This document shows positions 18,701 through 25,815 of a DNA stretch of 56,651 nucleotides, in pieces. The notes under the pieces were generated by a model, which was given only the letters and a program-made list of their open reading frames with translations, was not told the DNA's origin and ran no database searches. This DNA comes from Candidatus Cloacimonadota bacterium (GTDB lineage Bacteria > Cloacimonadota > Cloacimonadia > Cloacimonadales > WRIO01): contig WRLO01000013.1 in assembly GCA_009777575.1 (NCBI GenBank), positions 1 through 56,651 on the forward strand. The letters are read 5' to 3'. A program made the position numbers and the translations under genes. Position 1 is the stretch's first letter; each line of letters starts with the position of its first letter.

Positions 18701-20351
18701 ATATCCACATTTCTGCGTTAGTTGGGATAGTAACAGGCGATGATAATATAACTTCGTTCCAGGCAATATCGCCCGCTAATCCATAAATCAAATTAGAGAC
18801 TGGCACTGCTTGAGTATGGACTAAATTACCCGGTTGCAACGGTGCTCCAGAGCCGCCGGTATAAATTTTGATTTCGAGTTGAGATACAGCTGGTGAATAG
18901 TTACCAAGCATGAAATCAACCACAATTAGTTGTTTGCCAGCTACATTTAATGAAGCTAATTGTTCTATAGAATATCTATGGGTCATTTCGCCATCTATAA
19001 AACCACCATTACCAATAGCATCATACATCTCTTCTGAGGTAGCATGAGTAAATTCTACTAACCCCTCAGGTGGAATATAAGGCTCTAACCATGTAATATG
19101 CACCGCTTCCATACTTTCTTGGGTAGCTACTACATCTCTTGGAGCATAAGCAAACTCAAGTAGTGTGATTGTTCCGAGGTTAAGGTTTGTAGTGCCAACA
19201 GCAATTATTTCAGAGTAAGTATTATAGCCATATTTTGAAATAGAGATGTTGTAGGCAGCTGAAGCAGTGACACCCGGTATCGTAAACGCTCCGGAAGCAT
19301 TTGTAGGCACTGGTCCATAAGTGGCTGGACCTGTGAGCATAACCATCGCTTCAAAAAGGGGAGTATTTGTATCAGAGCCTATTACTGATCCTGAAACAGT
19401 GACCTGTGGAGAAGCTGTCAAAGTGAAATTTGATGTTGTAGTACCGCCATCAGTGATGACAACATTGCTGTTTGTGGCAGTAACAAAACCAAATTTTTCT
19501 GCTGTAACAGAATATGTCCCTACTGGTATAAAGCTACGAGTATATTGACCTGTAGCATTTGTCATTGCTGTCAATGTCGTGCCAACGATAGTTATCAGGG
19601 CATCTGGAACTGGATTACCACCAGAGGTGACTGTGCCAGTGAGTGTCCCAGTTGGTCCGCCTGGAACTGCAAAACCACGAATCATAAAATTTGTTGTAAT
19701 GGCAGTATTGGGAGTAATAGGTCCAGAATCGGCGAGCCTTCTCATGTTTCCAAAATTGGGAACACCTGGTCCTTGACATACTGAGTGAGCAAAAATCTGT
19801 GATGTGTATTGGACATAGTAAGTAAACCATAGCTCACCATCTGCGGGTATTGAAACAGGAGTGTTAAGCTCAACAACATTCCAACCTATCTGTGGATTAG
19901 GAACTGCTTGATCAATTTCCATCACTCCAAGATGGTTGCCATCAGTTCCTCCAGTGTAAACCCGAACACCTAGATTTGGTGGAACAGCACCAAGATGGAT
20001 AGTTAACTGAGTCAAAAGCATTCCCTGTACTTGTAAAGCTTCAAGATGCGATGGTAGATACCTATGACCTGTTTCATAGAACCCAGCAAAACCATAATCA
20101 TCTAAAACTGCATCGTTTGTGTTGTGGGAAAACCAACCGCTTCGATCTGCAGTTTCTGCATCTGTTGCAGCGTCGTTGTTGTGCCCAAACCAAAATCCAG
20201 AGGGTGGTGGGCTTTGGACTGTTGAAGGTATACTCGTTTCGAGATTTATACCATGTACATTTGTGTTTAGTCCTGTTATAGGACTATTTTGAGCTGACAG
20301 CATAAAGACTGCCAAGCTCATGATCAAAATTACTAAAGTAATTTTTTTCAT
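12720..20351 (-). CDS. Giant modular secreted surface protein with C-terminal FlgD-like sorting domain (copy 2)
   Basis: 2543 aa, paralogue of copy 1. Signal peptide at about 1-21 (MKKITLVILIMSLAVFMLSAQ, also ending LSAQ). It has the same module grammar with three rather than four paired carboxypeptidase-regulatory-like blocks (near 233, 930 and 1630), alternating with FN3-like GYNxYR segments and both beta-rich modules. Then come a CnaB-like domain, two FN3 domains and the FlgD-like sorting domain (from about 2455; NPFNPSTTIQFDIKEEG, NIRGQR, SGVYFYRM). Arg/Asn-rich linkers such as RNRQGNRAHTGYNVYR precede several FN3 segments. A promoter of the local type lies at 20395-20426, and a GGAGACA site precedes ATG. 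Export and surface anchoring are inferred from the signal peptide and C-terminal domain. Confidence 0.9.
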   Translation of the reverse strand: MKKITLVILIMSLAVFMLSAQNSPITGLNTNVHGINLETSIPSTVQSPPPSGFWFGHNNDAATDAETADRSGWFSHNTNDAVLDDYGFAGFYETGHRYLPSHLEALQVQGMLLTQLTIHLGAVPPNLGVRVYTGGTDGNHLGVMEIDQAVPNPQIGWNVVELNTPVSIPADGELWFTYYVQYTSQIFAHSVCQGPGVPNFGNMRRLADSGPITPNTAITTNFMIRGFAVPGGPTGTLTGTVTSGGNPVPDALITIVGTTLTAMTNATGQYTRSFIPVGTYSVTAEKFGFVTATNSNVVITDGGTTTSNFTLTASPQVTVSGSVIGSDTNTPLFEAMVMLTGPATYGPVPTNASGAFTIPGVTASAAYNISISKYGYNTYSEIIAVGTTNLNLGTITLLEFAYAPRDVVATQESMEAVHITWLEPYIPPEGLVEFTHATSEEMYDAIGNGGFIDGEMTHRYSIEQLASLNVAGKQLIVVDFMLGNYSPAVSQLEIKIYTGGSGAPLQPGNLVHTQAVPVSNLIYGLAGDIAWNEVILSSPVTIPTNAEMWISISFVTSSGWVAACDAGPPVMNFGNVCFWPGYDWTTMNVLNPDLVFNWMIRGTAVDTAGNTVVLSQMASSIEDQLGITTTPISYDDRVNGTISFGEMPTISGASSRNIQMNNNIRNRQGNRAHTGYNVYRALLTDAGNPALWTTLAANLPITQFSFTDNTWGSAVEMSRYVWIVRAVYTNNNLSVPVLSNPITKFPEGYVYVGDPGSTLRVTDRPLPTGWETGVTQVIYPAEEIPIAGLIHTIQLNHNRVNASTPNAVYNIWLANSTKTSFASGTDWVPYDEFTLVYNGTIPEFMEPDPRYVTIELQTPFVYTGESLVFMGHREFLNIYSPNNSFLHTSASSNRTLGMVSMSDNVNPPFISYPTGSTAANFANIALLFHTADTGHITGTVTSGGNPVAGALVTIVEADRTTTTNAAGQYTIQYVPIGTYTVTAERFGYITGTNNNVVIEDGETTTSNFVLAPAATVSVTGTLIASDTDAPLEGASISLSGPASYGPVNSNASGVFTFPAVTASASYTMTITSSGYVSIIESIEVGVTNLNLGTIIVYEDPIPPRSVIATEVDANTINVSWIEPYIIPPGTTVFSHVQGDSYDNAIGAEGGPAVQFTTAMRFEQSHLQNFQVSGKELNSISFWPNNTGNMFGMATFTLKVWTGGSGSPLSPGTEVLSQPIPAGDVNWNEWNTIPLNNPITIPTTGELWIGYLADVQQGYVASVANGTVMTGLSDVIQWGGNWTTLTAFGLTSYEGWLLRGTAVDAYGNEILITPISYSLSEKLGLDITYQTIDSRSRNDAPMVNIQSLSQTGFNIPLTRNTFGNNTRGGNRAHLAYNVYRSTLDNANNPALWTTLATNIPHVENQINYSLNDPAWGTLETNESYVWIVRAVYTNNNLSIPVYSNIMDKWPEGLIYIGDPHSTIVNVDVPFQHYYMRGVSQTIYLEEEIQVGGLLTSIYFEFNGTGSLGPDAIHEVYIGTTDKNVFSNANDWVPLADFTLVYSGTLPVNIAGWQNIVIDFDVPFVYGGGNLVIMTNKLLYQWSSNQNWRHTASGGNRSMWARTDSSGQYDLDNIGAGSMITTRPNIALFLDSSGMGDLQGVVTTGTPAVPVAGAEIVVNGQNRSTFTNDQGEYLLRYLYEGTHTLTANRHGFQETVVTNVIINENQITTRNFTMTPLPSVTVSGIIRGSDTLEGLSGAEITITGYEDYEAETNASGNFSIPGVYSGFTYTITVRREGYLNHVNQEFVVGSAPVNVDIILEEVPFPPINPHAEIVGTAALITWDEPDGTFPGGEDVWFTQGGDGPLTGAIGLQDSGPFVSIGIHRFTQEQLQTAGVAGADLTRVEFWANNDPNWPGPGTGSFTFKAYTGGSANPYNPGTEIYSEPIPPNVITWNDWTEYELSSPVPIPTSGEFWFGFEANVTSGRIYGLGMEPTVTGFGNVFQFNGDWTDLMVLASIPGNWMLRGMASGATGPTILSHIPNDNLRLPIESINARGENLQISENSASRVRSTETRIANNTVEFTASDGRSREISQRTISNSSGRASRLARTERPSEDRIRQNNRALEGYNLYRASIFTLDDESTWLPIANNLTDTEFLDESWASVDTGAFRYAIKAIYTNDVFSMAALTNIVSKNMTSRLHIELYTFDEEPVNGAIVRLVNNLGTEHNDQVYEQVATGTVVLFPEIWHGTYTLTVTLDPYLTYTNTALSIQSDTEYGVFLHDGSGGDIDLIFPARHPVATLANNDRDVVLTWQAPILGNPIGYRVHKGGSFITEVITAMTFTETNVTPGIYTYSVVAVFETGYAPDASAPPITVPGPPPRNLEATLVELDETYNVLLTWEAPLLTPTGYKVFRDDDMQNPLEAGLTTLSFTDTEPPSGDRTYYVVATYTPTLDSERVPVEIHVPPSSDGDITINISATALTGNFPNPFNPSTTIQFDIKEEGIVRIDIFNIRGQRVNTLVNDFMTTGRYNIDWYGVDDNGRDVASGVYFYRMQAEGFTDVKRMLLMK

Positions 20352-20394
20352 AACTGTCTCCTTTACTTAGTCTATTTATTCTATTTTAGTTCAG

Positions 20395-20426
20395 TGTCAT
20401 AAAAAAAATTAAGCCTATTTTGTCAA
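20395..20426 (-). promoter_or_regulatory. Putative promoter of giant gene 2 (TTGACA-N20-ATGACA)
   Basis: On the minus strand TTGACA (20426-20421) lies 20 nt before ATGACA (20400-20395). This is a variant of the recurrent motif with ATG in place of the downstream TTG. It leaves a leader of about 40 nt before the ATG at 20351. Confidence 0.5.
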
Positions 20427-20512
20427 CAAAAATTTTTTTTTTCTAAATCTCTCTTATAATAGTATTATTATATACTTTTTTGAGGCATATCAATTACTTT
20501 TATAAATTTTTA

Positions 20513-20545
20513 TTGACAAATTAAGGGATTTGATTTTTCTTGACC
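20513..20545 (+). promoter_or_regulatory. Putative promoter of the pilin-like gene at 20799 (TTGACA-N21-TTGACC)
   Basis: TTGACA (20513-20518) and TTGACC (20540-20545) are 21 nt apart, matching the recurrent motif. If used, the mRNA would have a leader of about 245 nt before the ATG at 20799, long for this window. The rest of the intergenic stretch is AT-rich, and I see no known riboswitch in it. Confidence 0.5.
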
Positions 20546-20798
20546 AAATTGTCAATTAGTCGTCAAATCTTGTTTGTTTTTTGTTTTTTAATCGCTTATA
20601 ATTTATTGATAGTGAGTATTTTAGCTTAGTTTACTCATTTTGAGAAAGAAAATGCTCATTTTTGATTTTTTAAGGTTTTAAAATAGAACACACAAGAAAA
20701 AAAGTCAAAATTGTTTTTTGATCATAAGACCAAGATTTTTCATAAAAATTATTGGAGATGTATTGAAAAGAAAAATACCCTACAAGGAGGAGTTTTGA

Positions 20799-21863
20799 AT
20801 GGGTAGTAAATTATTAGTGTTGATAATAGCAGCAATGGTTGTCATAGGTGGTATGTTTGTCCATCTATCAAGAAGGCAGATAGGAGCGGCTATATTATCA
20901 GCGGAACAGACTTATTCGCAACAAGCGAGACAATTGGCAAATTCTTTTGCTGAGGATGGACTTAGGAGATTTAGAGCAGATTCTGATATGTTCTTAAATG
21001 CAAATGTTGGAGAAGTAAGAAGTTTCCCAACAGTCACAAATATTGAAGGTTATGTTAACCCTGTTGTAAATGTTGATATTACGAAAATTGATGATGAAGG
21101 TAATTATCGACTTCGAGCAGTAGCAAGTTTTGATGACCCAATGGAGTCCAATACTTTCACAGGCGAAACCATTCTTGAGTTTATGGGAGCTAGTGCATAT
21201 GCAGTATATACATATCAAAGGTATTTGATATATGTAGAGCTTTGGAACGACCTTTATGTAGCCAATCAATTGAACGGTGAAGAAAGATTGATTTTACAGT
21301 CTGCTGGTCTTTTACCTGAAGAAATAAATTGTGTTAGTGGTTGTAGACCAGATGATGATTTTCATCCCGGTGGATGTGGTCATTCAAGCTTGTTTCCCTT
21401 ATTAAGACAAACCATACAAAATGATCCCGACATTCATGAACGCCTTTGTCCCATTTTGATATCAAATGGGGGCATCAGCTCAGTATCTTGTGATATATTA
21501 GAGCTTAGAACAATCCTGCGTGATAGACCGCAAGCACCAAATTTGTCTGCCTTACATCAACAAGTCAGAACAACAATTTGGCCCAGCGGAATTGTTCATT
21601 ATAACTCATTACTAAAGTATTATGACTCAAATAATCTTCCACCTTATTTTCACTTTGGTGAGACTATGGTTCATGAATATGATAATTGGGCAAATTATAT
21701 GGAAAACGATCTTAGGACCGTGACACAATTGATTAGCGACCAGACAGGATTTGAATTTGATATGAACACACATGTAGATCAAAGAAGACGACTATTGGAA
21801 GATATTGAAGAGGCTTTCATCATAAATAGCTGGAGAGAGAGTCCGGTGTCTCGCGCAAGGTAA
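20799..21863 (+). CDS. Pilin-like / PilX-like membrane-anchored protein of unknown function
   Basis: 354 aa. It begins MGSKLLVLIIAAMVVIGGMF, a 20-residue hydrophobic helix directly after Met-Gly, then an amphipathic stretch (RRQIGAAILSAEQTYSQQARQLANSFAEDG) as in type IV pilin alpha-1 helices or PilX-type minor pilins. There is no ordinary prepilin leader and no Glu at position 5 of the helix. A cysteine cluster (about residues 181-200, CVSGC and GGCGH) suggests a disulfide or metal site. The N-terminal plan (Met-Gly, helix, Gln/Asn/Ala-rich stretch) is shared with the two small proteins at 42922 and 43604. Start is supported by AAGGAGGAG 7 nt before ATG. It is transcribed alone and divergent from giant gene 2. 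Role in a pilus or secretion apparatus is inference. Confidence 0.75.
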   Translation: MGSKLLVLIIAAMVVIGGMFVHLSRRQIGAAILSAEQTYSQQARQLANSFAEDGLRRFRADSDMFLNANVGEVRSFPTVTNIEGYVNPVVNVDITKIDDEGNYRLRAVASFDDPMESNTFTGETILEFMGASAYAVYTYQRYLIYVELWNDLYVANQLNGEERLILQSAGLLPEEINCVSGCRPDDDFHPGGCGHSSLFPLLRQTIQNDPDIHERLCPILISNGGISSVSCDILELRTILRDRPQAPNLSALHQQVRTTIWPSGIVHYNSLLKYYDSNNLPPYFHFGETMVHEYDNWANYMENDLRTVTQLISDQTGFEFDMNTHVDQRRRLLEDIEEAFIINSWRESPVSRAR

Positions 21864-21866
21864 ATC

Positions 21867-21912
21867 AAACTGCAAATTACAAATTACAAATTACAATTTA
21901 CAAATTACAAAT
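21867..21912. repeat. AAATTAC micro-repeat tract
   Basis: Five near-perfect direct copies of an AAATTAC-type heptamer follow the stop of the pilin-like gene. The tract is replication-slippage prone; no function is evident. Confidence 0.7.
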
Positions 21913-21983
21913 ATGTTGAGGACGCAGATTTTTGCAGATCTGCGTGGATTGTTTTTGGAATTTGACTTATTGAATTTCCACTC

Positions 21984-22014
21984 TACCCCCCCCATATATA
22001 TGTGGGGGGGGTAG
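21984..22014. repeat. CTA-C8 / G8-TAG hairpin
   Basis: CTAC8A and TG8TAG form a 12-bp perfect stem around a short AT core, just before the tandem repeat array. It is very stable for this AT-rich genome and could terminate the plus-strand transcript from 20799. Confidence 0.75.
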
Positions 22015-22017
22015 TGA

Positions 22018-22533
22018 CACGGAGATTGCTTCGGGGGGAGTTTCGGAGAAGAGACCTCGCAACGACGGGAAGGGGTGATAGTGGCACGGAGATTGCTTCA
22101 TGAGGAGTTTCAAGTGAGGAACATCAGCAACGACGGGGTGGGGTGATAGTGGCACGGAGATTGCTTCGTGAGGATAGCAAGAAGGGACCTCGCAACGACG
22201 GGGCGGGGTGATAGTGGCACGGAGATTGCTTCATGAGTACAGCAAGAAGAGACCTCGCAACGACGGGAAAGGGAGGTAGTGGCACGGAGATTGCTTCGTG
22301 GGGAGTTTCGAAGAAGAGACCTCGCAACGACGGGAAGGGGTGATAGTGACACGGAGATTGCTTCGTGAGGATAGCAAGAAGGGACCTCGCAACGACGGGG
22401 TGGGGTGGTAGTGGCACGGAGATTGCTTCGTGAGGATAGCAAGAAGGGACCTCGCAACGACGGGGCGGGGTGGTAGTGGCACGGAGATTGCTTCGGGGGG
22501 AGTTTCGGAGAAGGAACCTCGCAATGACGGGAA
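22018..22533. repeat. Tandem array, eight copies of a ~65-bp repeat
   Basis: Units start at 22018, 22084, 22153, 22218, 22283, 22350, 22415 and 22480, each with CACGGAGATTGCTTC. They continue through a variable middle (TTTCGGAGAAGAG or GATAGCAAGAAGGG) to CCTCGCAACGACGGG and a GGGGTGATAGTGG tail. Unit length is 65-69 bp. Inverted relatives occur at 55873-56115. Read on the minus strand it contains GTTGCGAGG and GAAGCAATCTC, resembling a widespread bacterial dispersed repeat. Reading frames here encode only repeats and are not genes. Confidence 0.92.
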
Positions 22534-22587
22534 GGTGTCAATCGGAGATGACAGGCTACTACGCTTCGCTTCGTGGTGACGCTACGA
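22534..22587. repeat. AATCGGAGAT-type dispersed repeat
   Basis: CAATCGGAGATGACAGGC is followed by TACTACGCTTCGCTTCG and TGGTGACGCTACGATTT. It is nearly identical to 24357-24440 and close to 3999-4050. It sits between the tandem array and the stop of the 139-aa gene. Confidence 0.85.
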
Positions 22588-22592
22588 TTTGA

Positions 22593-23012
22593 TTAAAAAT
22601 GCTCTATAGCATATCCAATAGTTTCCCCTGTCCTCGCTTCTAAAAACACAAGAACTATATCTTTATCAGTAGCTCTTACAATAAATAAAAATTTTTCTAA
22701 ATCTTCGTCAGTATCATAGTAAGCACTTCTGACATAAAGATTTGAGTTCCTATCCACAAGGCTAAACCCTATATCCATTAAAATATGTTCAAAATGCTCA
22801 TAAATAGCATCTACTACTCTAAGATTAAAAGCATTTACATCTTGAATAGTAATGCTGGCTTTTTCTGGTATTTTTTCATACAATTTTACTAAAGCCCTCT
22901 CTATAGCCATCTCCAAAGGATCAGTAGAATTGCGGTCTATAAGCCTCTGGGGTGCTATCAACTGAAAAGTAATTGTAAAAAATAATAAAAGCATCAGTAA
23001 ACTTTTACTCAT
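22593..23012 (-). CDS. Small secreted protein of unknown function
   Basis: 139 aa with a signal peptide (about 1-20, MSKSLLMLLLFFTITFQLIA). The mature part is mixed alpha/beta with no family I recognise; a central helix (DPLEMAIERALVKLYEKIPE) and two beta hairpins near the C terminus are apparent. GGAGG, 7-nt spacer, ATG supports the start. It lies 48 nt downstream of hutI and is probably in the same unit (valS, deacetylase, hutI, this gene). It is likely periplasmic; no role can be assigned. Confidence 0.75.
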   Translation of the reverse strand: MSKSLLMLLLFFTITFQLIAPQRLIDRNSTDPLEMAIERALVKLYEKIPEKASITIQDVNAFNLRVVDAIYEHFEHILMDIGFSLVDRNSNLYVRSAYYDTDEDLEKFLFIVRATDKDIVLVFLEARTGETIGYAIEHF

Positions 23013-23060
23013 TTTTTTCCTCCTTGTAATTTAAAACTAATTTCTAAGATATAATCCACC

Positions 23061-24305
23061 CTATTGCAAACTCCCTCCCACATAAACTTTATTCACACAA
23101 TTTGATCCCAAATGATATGGAATAAAATTTATACTCGGGATATCTAACATGATAAAATCAGCATTTTTTCCTATTTCAAGACTACCAAATTTATCTTGCC
23201 TTTCTATTGAGCAAGCTGCATTGAAGGTTGCAGCTGTTAGTGCTTCTGAAGGTAACATTTTCATTTGAATACAAGCCAGAGATATAGCAAATTGCATGCT
23301 ATCAAGATTGCAGCTGCCCGGGTTATAGTCGGTCGCAAGAGCTACTGGTAAGCCTTCATTGATCATATCTCTTGCTCTGGCATAGTTTTTACTACCGAGA
23401 CTAAATAAAGTTCCGGGTAATAAGGTAGCAATCACACCTGCTTCTTTCATAGCTTTTATACCTTCATCAGAACAAGCTCCAAGGTGGTCAGCAGATACTG
23501 CACCGAGTTCTCCTGCAAGCTCAGCACCTCCGATAGCTTCTATTTCATCAGCATGCATTCTGATTTTGAATCCTAGATTCTTTGCTTTATTTAAGATTTT
23601 CCTCGATTCAGCTATATTATATACATGAGCTTCAGTAAAAATATCTACATACTCTGCGAGATTTTGTTTTTTCACTTCAGGCATCATTTCATTTATCAAA
23701 AGATTTATGTATCCTTCTCGATCATTGCGATATTCGACAGGAAATTCATGAGCACCCATGAAAGTAACTGCAATATCTATTGGTAGTGTTTCTTGCAATT
23801 TTTTTATCACTCTCAGCATTTTTAATTCACTTTCTGTAGACAAACCATAACCACTTTTAGCCTCTATAGCAGTTGTTCCATATTTTATCATTTGAGAAAT
23901 TCTTTTAATTGCAAGTTCAAATAATAAATCCTCATCAGCTTCTCGAACAGCTTTGATACTTGATAAAATACCGCCACCTGCTTTTGATATGTCTACATAA
24001 GTCTTACCGCGTAGTCTCATCTCAAATTCATTTTCACGAGTATTTACAAATACAGGATGAGTATGCGGGTCGACAAAACCGGGACAAACTATCATATTTT
24101 CAGCATCTACCCAGTTCAAAGCAGAACATCTCGATTTTAAATCAGCATAAGAGCCAATATCAACGATTTTTCCCTCTTTGACTGCCATACAACCATTTTC
24201 TATGATGGAAAGGTCTTGCATAGACTCCCCTGAACGAGCCTTATTAGAACCTTTAAGTGTTACTAACTGTTTCGTATTGTGAACAATATAATCTACTATT
24301 TTCAT
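23061..24305 (-). CDS. hutI: Imidazolonepropionase
   Basis: About 414 aa, normal for HutI, which hydrolyses 4-imidazolone-5-propanoate to N-formimino-L-glutamate in histidine breakdown. It is a cytoplasmic amidohydrolase: metal-binding HxH in CPGFVDPHTHPVF, family motifs MGAHEFP, HADEIEAIGGAELA, SADHLG and the metal Asp in ATDYNPGS. Two in-frame ATGs exist (24317 and 24305). The second is preferred because AGGA with a 7-nt spacer lies between them, while the first has no ribosome site. No hutH, hutU or hutG lies nearby. It follows the divergent polysaccharide deacetylase gene after a repeat insertion (24327-24440). Histidine fermentation to glutamate is plausible in an amino-acid-fermenting organism but inferred. 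Confidence 0.95.
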   Translation of the reverse strand: MKIVDYIVHNTKQLVTLKGSNKARSGESMQDLSIIENGCMAVKEGKIVDIGSYADLKSRCSALNWVDAENMIVCPGFVDPHTHPVFVNTRENEFEMRLRGKTYVDISKAGGGILSSIKAVREADEDLLFELAIKRISQMIKYGTTAIEAKSGYGLSTESELKMLRVIKKLQETLPIDIAVTFMGAHEFPVEYRNDREGYINLLINEMMPEVKKQNLAEYVDIFTEAHVYNIAESRKILNKAKNLGFKIRMHADEIEAIGGAELAGELGAVSADHLGACSDEGIKAMKEAGVIATLLPGTLFSLGSKNYARARDMINEGLPVALATDYNPGSCNLDSMQFAISLACIQMKMLPSEALTAATFNAACSIERQDKFGSLEIGKNADFIMLDIPSINFIPYHLGSNCVNKVYVGGSLQ

Positions 24306-24326
24306 CGAATTCCTCATATGTAAAAT

Positions 24327-24440
24327 GTCAATCGGAGATTGATGCTACGATTTTAAAATGTCAATCGGAGATGACAGGCTACTACGCTTCGCTTCGTGGT
24401 GACGCTACGATTGCTTCGTTTCGTGGTGACGCTACGATTT
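24327..24440. repeat. Pair of AATCGGAGAT-type repeats
   Basis: A short unit (CAATCGGAGATTGATGCTAC, 24329-24348) is followed by a long unit at 24357-24440 with GATGACAGGCTACTACGC and two copies of TTCGTGGTGACGCTACGATT. Homologous to 22534-22587 and 3999-4050. It occupies the gap between the deacetylase gene and hutI. Confidence 0.85.
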
Positions 24441-24491
24441 GTGTTTTTAAGGCTTATACAATAAGCCACTACAAAAATTAATATACTCATA

Positions 24492-25775
24492 CTATATATC
24501 ATAATTCCTTATACCATATTCGTTTACATATACAGAAACAGGTACTAAAACAAACCCCATTTTCTGTGCTTCTTCAATAAAAGCCCTCAATCTTTGCAAC
24601 CTTCCTCTATCAAAACAATGCGTGATAACCAATGCCATGCCCTGCGTGTCTCTCAACCTTTCCAAATCCCTCAATCTCTCCCACATTATCTCATCTGTAT
24701 TATCAGGAGAATCGAGAAATAAATCTCTTTCTGCAAAAGGTATTCTCATTTCACGAGCTATTTCTCTTGCAATAGTGTCATTTGTTGTTCTACTGTCAAT
24801 AAAAAATATACCTCTTTCTGAAAAATATCTAAAAACTGATCTCATTAAATTTTGATTTGAGGTTATTTTGCTACCCATATGATTGTTTGCACCAAGAGCA
24901 AAATTTAATTCAGTAAAGTACTCGACTACTCTATCATAGATTGCACCAGAAGAATAATGTGATAAAATTGCATTATGTCCAGGGCTCACATCATCAGTAT
25001 CGGCTTCCATTGGCATATGCACGATTATCTCTCGTCCCGATAATATTGCCTTTCGCATTGCGATTTGGCTAAAAGGCAAACCGGGTAAAATTGCAAAAGT
25101 AACAGCGGGATCCAATTCAGCAAAAGCATCAAGTAAAGGTCCATCATAAGCACCAAAATCATCTACTATTATACATAAAATTGGCATTCCTGAGCCACTT
25201 TCAAAATGTGTAAAAGAGGAAGATTCAAAAAAATTATTATGCGTTTGAAATGATGAATCGTTATTTGTATCTGTATATAAAGAAGCTACCAAATTGTCCA
25301 TTTCAGTGGGTTGATCATTGTTCTCAAAAGCAGTTTCGTGCTGGTTTTCATAAATCCTCTCATGCCTTGGCAGCTCTGTTTGAGCAATATTTCCGATCCT
25401 AGCTTGTATCAGAAACAAATCTACGACATATACTTGATTATTAATAGCTGACCAATATGATCTTTGTATCGTTGTATGCGTATCATAGAGCGTGTTGAGT
25501 GAACTAATCCCATTTTCTTGAACTAAATCCTGTATAAATCTATCCGCTAGCAATAAATCTCGAATTACATTCATAGGTATGGAATAATGAATTTCATTTC
25601 CTAAAATGGTTCTTTGAACCAAAGATGGGTCTATCCCTATATTGTAGATAGTATTTAAGATTATACTATCCATGATATTTGTGGATTTATCATCGTTTAT
25701 TGAATTTTTTTTCAATTTTCCACAACTCATTAATACTGAGAATAAAATAATGATAAAAATAATTTTTTTAAACAT
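24492..25775 (-). CDS. Lipoprotein with divergent polysaccharide deacetylase domain (YibQ-like)
   Basis: 427 aa. Lipoprotein signal peptide with Cys near residue 18 (FSVLMSCGK). Residues about 20-190 are a poorly conserved spacer. The C-terminal domain (about 200-420) matches the divergent polysaccharide deacetylase family (PILCIIVDDFGAYDGPLLDAF, AILPGLPFS, EIIVHMPMEAD, NNHMGSKITSN, FFIDSRTTNDTIA, ITHCFDRGR). Family members keep the Asp-Asp and His motifs of the NodB fold but act on unknown substrates, sometimes linked to envelope maintenance. It is 40 nt downstream of valS and likely co-transcribed. Lipid anchoring and periplasmic location are inferred from the signal peptide. Confidence 0.85.
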   Translation of the reverse strand: MFKKIIFIIILFSVLMSCGKLKKNSINDDKSTNIMDSIILNTIYNIGIDPSLVQRTILGNEIHYSIPMNVIRDLLLADRFIQDLVQENGISSLNTLYDTHTTIQRSYWSAINNQVYVVDLFLIQARIGNIAQTELPRHERIYENQHETAFENNDQPTEMDNLVASLYTDTNNDSSFQTHNNFFESSSFTHFESGSGMPILCIIVDDFGAYDGPLLDAFAELDPAVTFAILPGLPFSQIAMRKAILSGREIIVHMPMEADTDDVSPGHNAILSHYSSGAIYDRVVEYFTELNFALGANNHMGSKITSNQNLMRSVFRYFSERGIFFIDSRTTNDTIAREIAREMRIPFAERDLFLDSPDNTDEIMWERLRDLERLRDTQGMALVITHCFDRGRLQRLRAFIEEAQKMGFVLVPVSVYVNEYGIRNYDI

Positions 25776-25815
25776 AAAAGTTTTCTCTAATTTTCAGGTA
25801 TATATTTTCATTTTT

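Noticed and set aside
22018..22533. Possible CRISPR array
   Set aside because: The units are contiguous homologous copies with no unique spacers of constant length, and no cas genes are present.
21967..22541. Several overlapping minus-strand reading frames of 60-140 codons (EAISVPL..PVVARSLL type)
   Set aside because: They translate only the 65-bp tandem repeat in different frames, have no ribosome sites, and repeat every unit.
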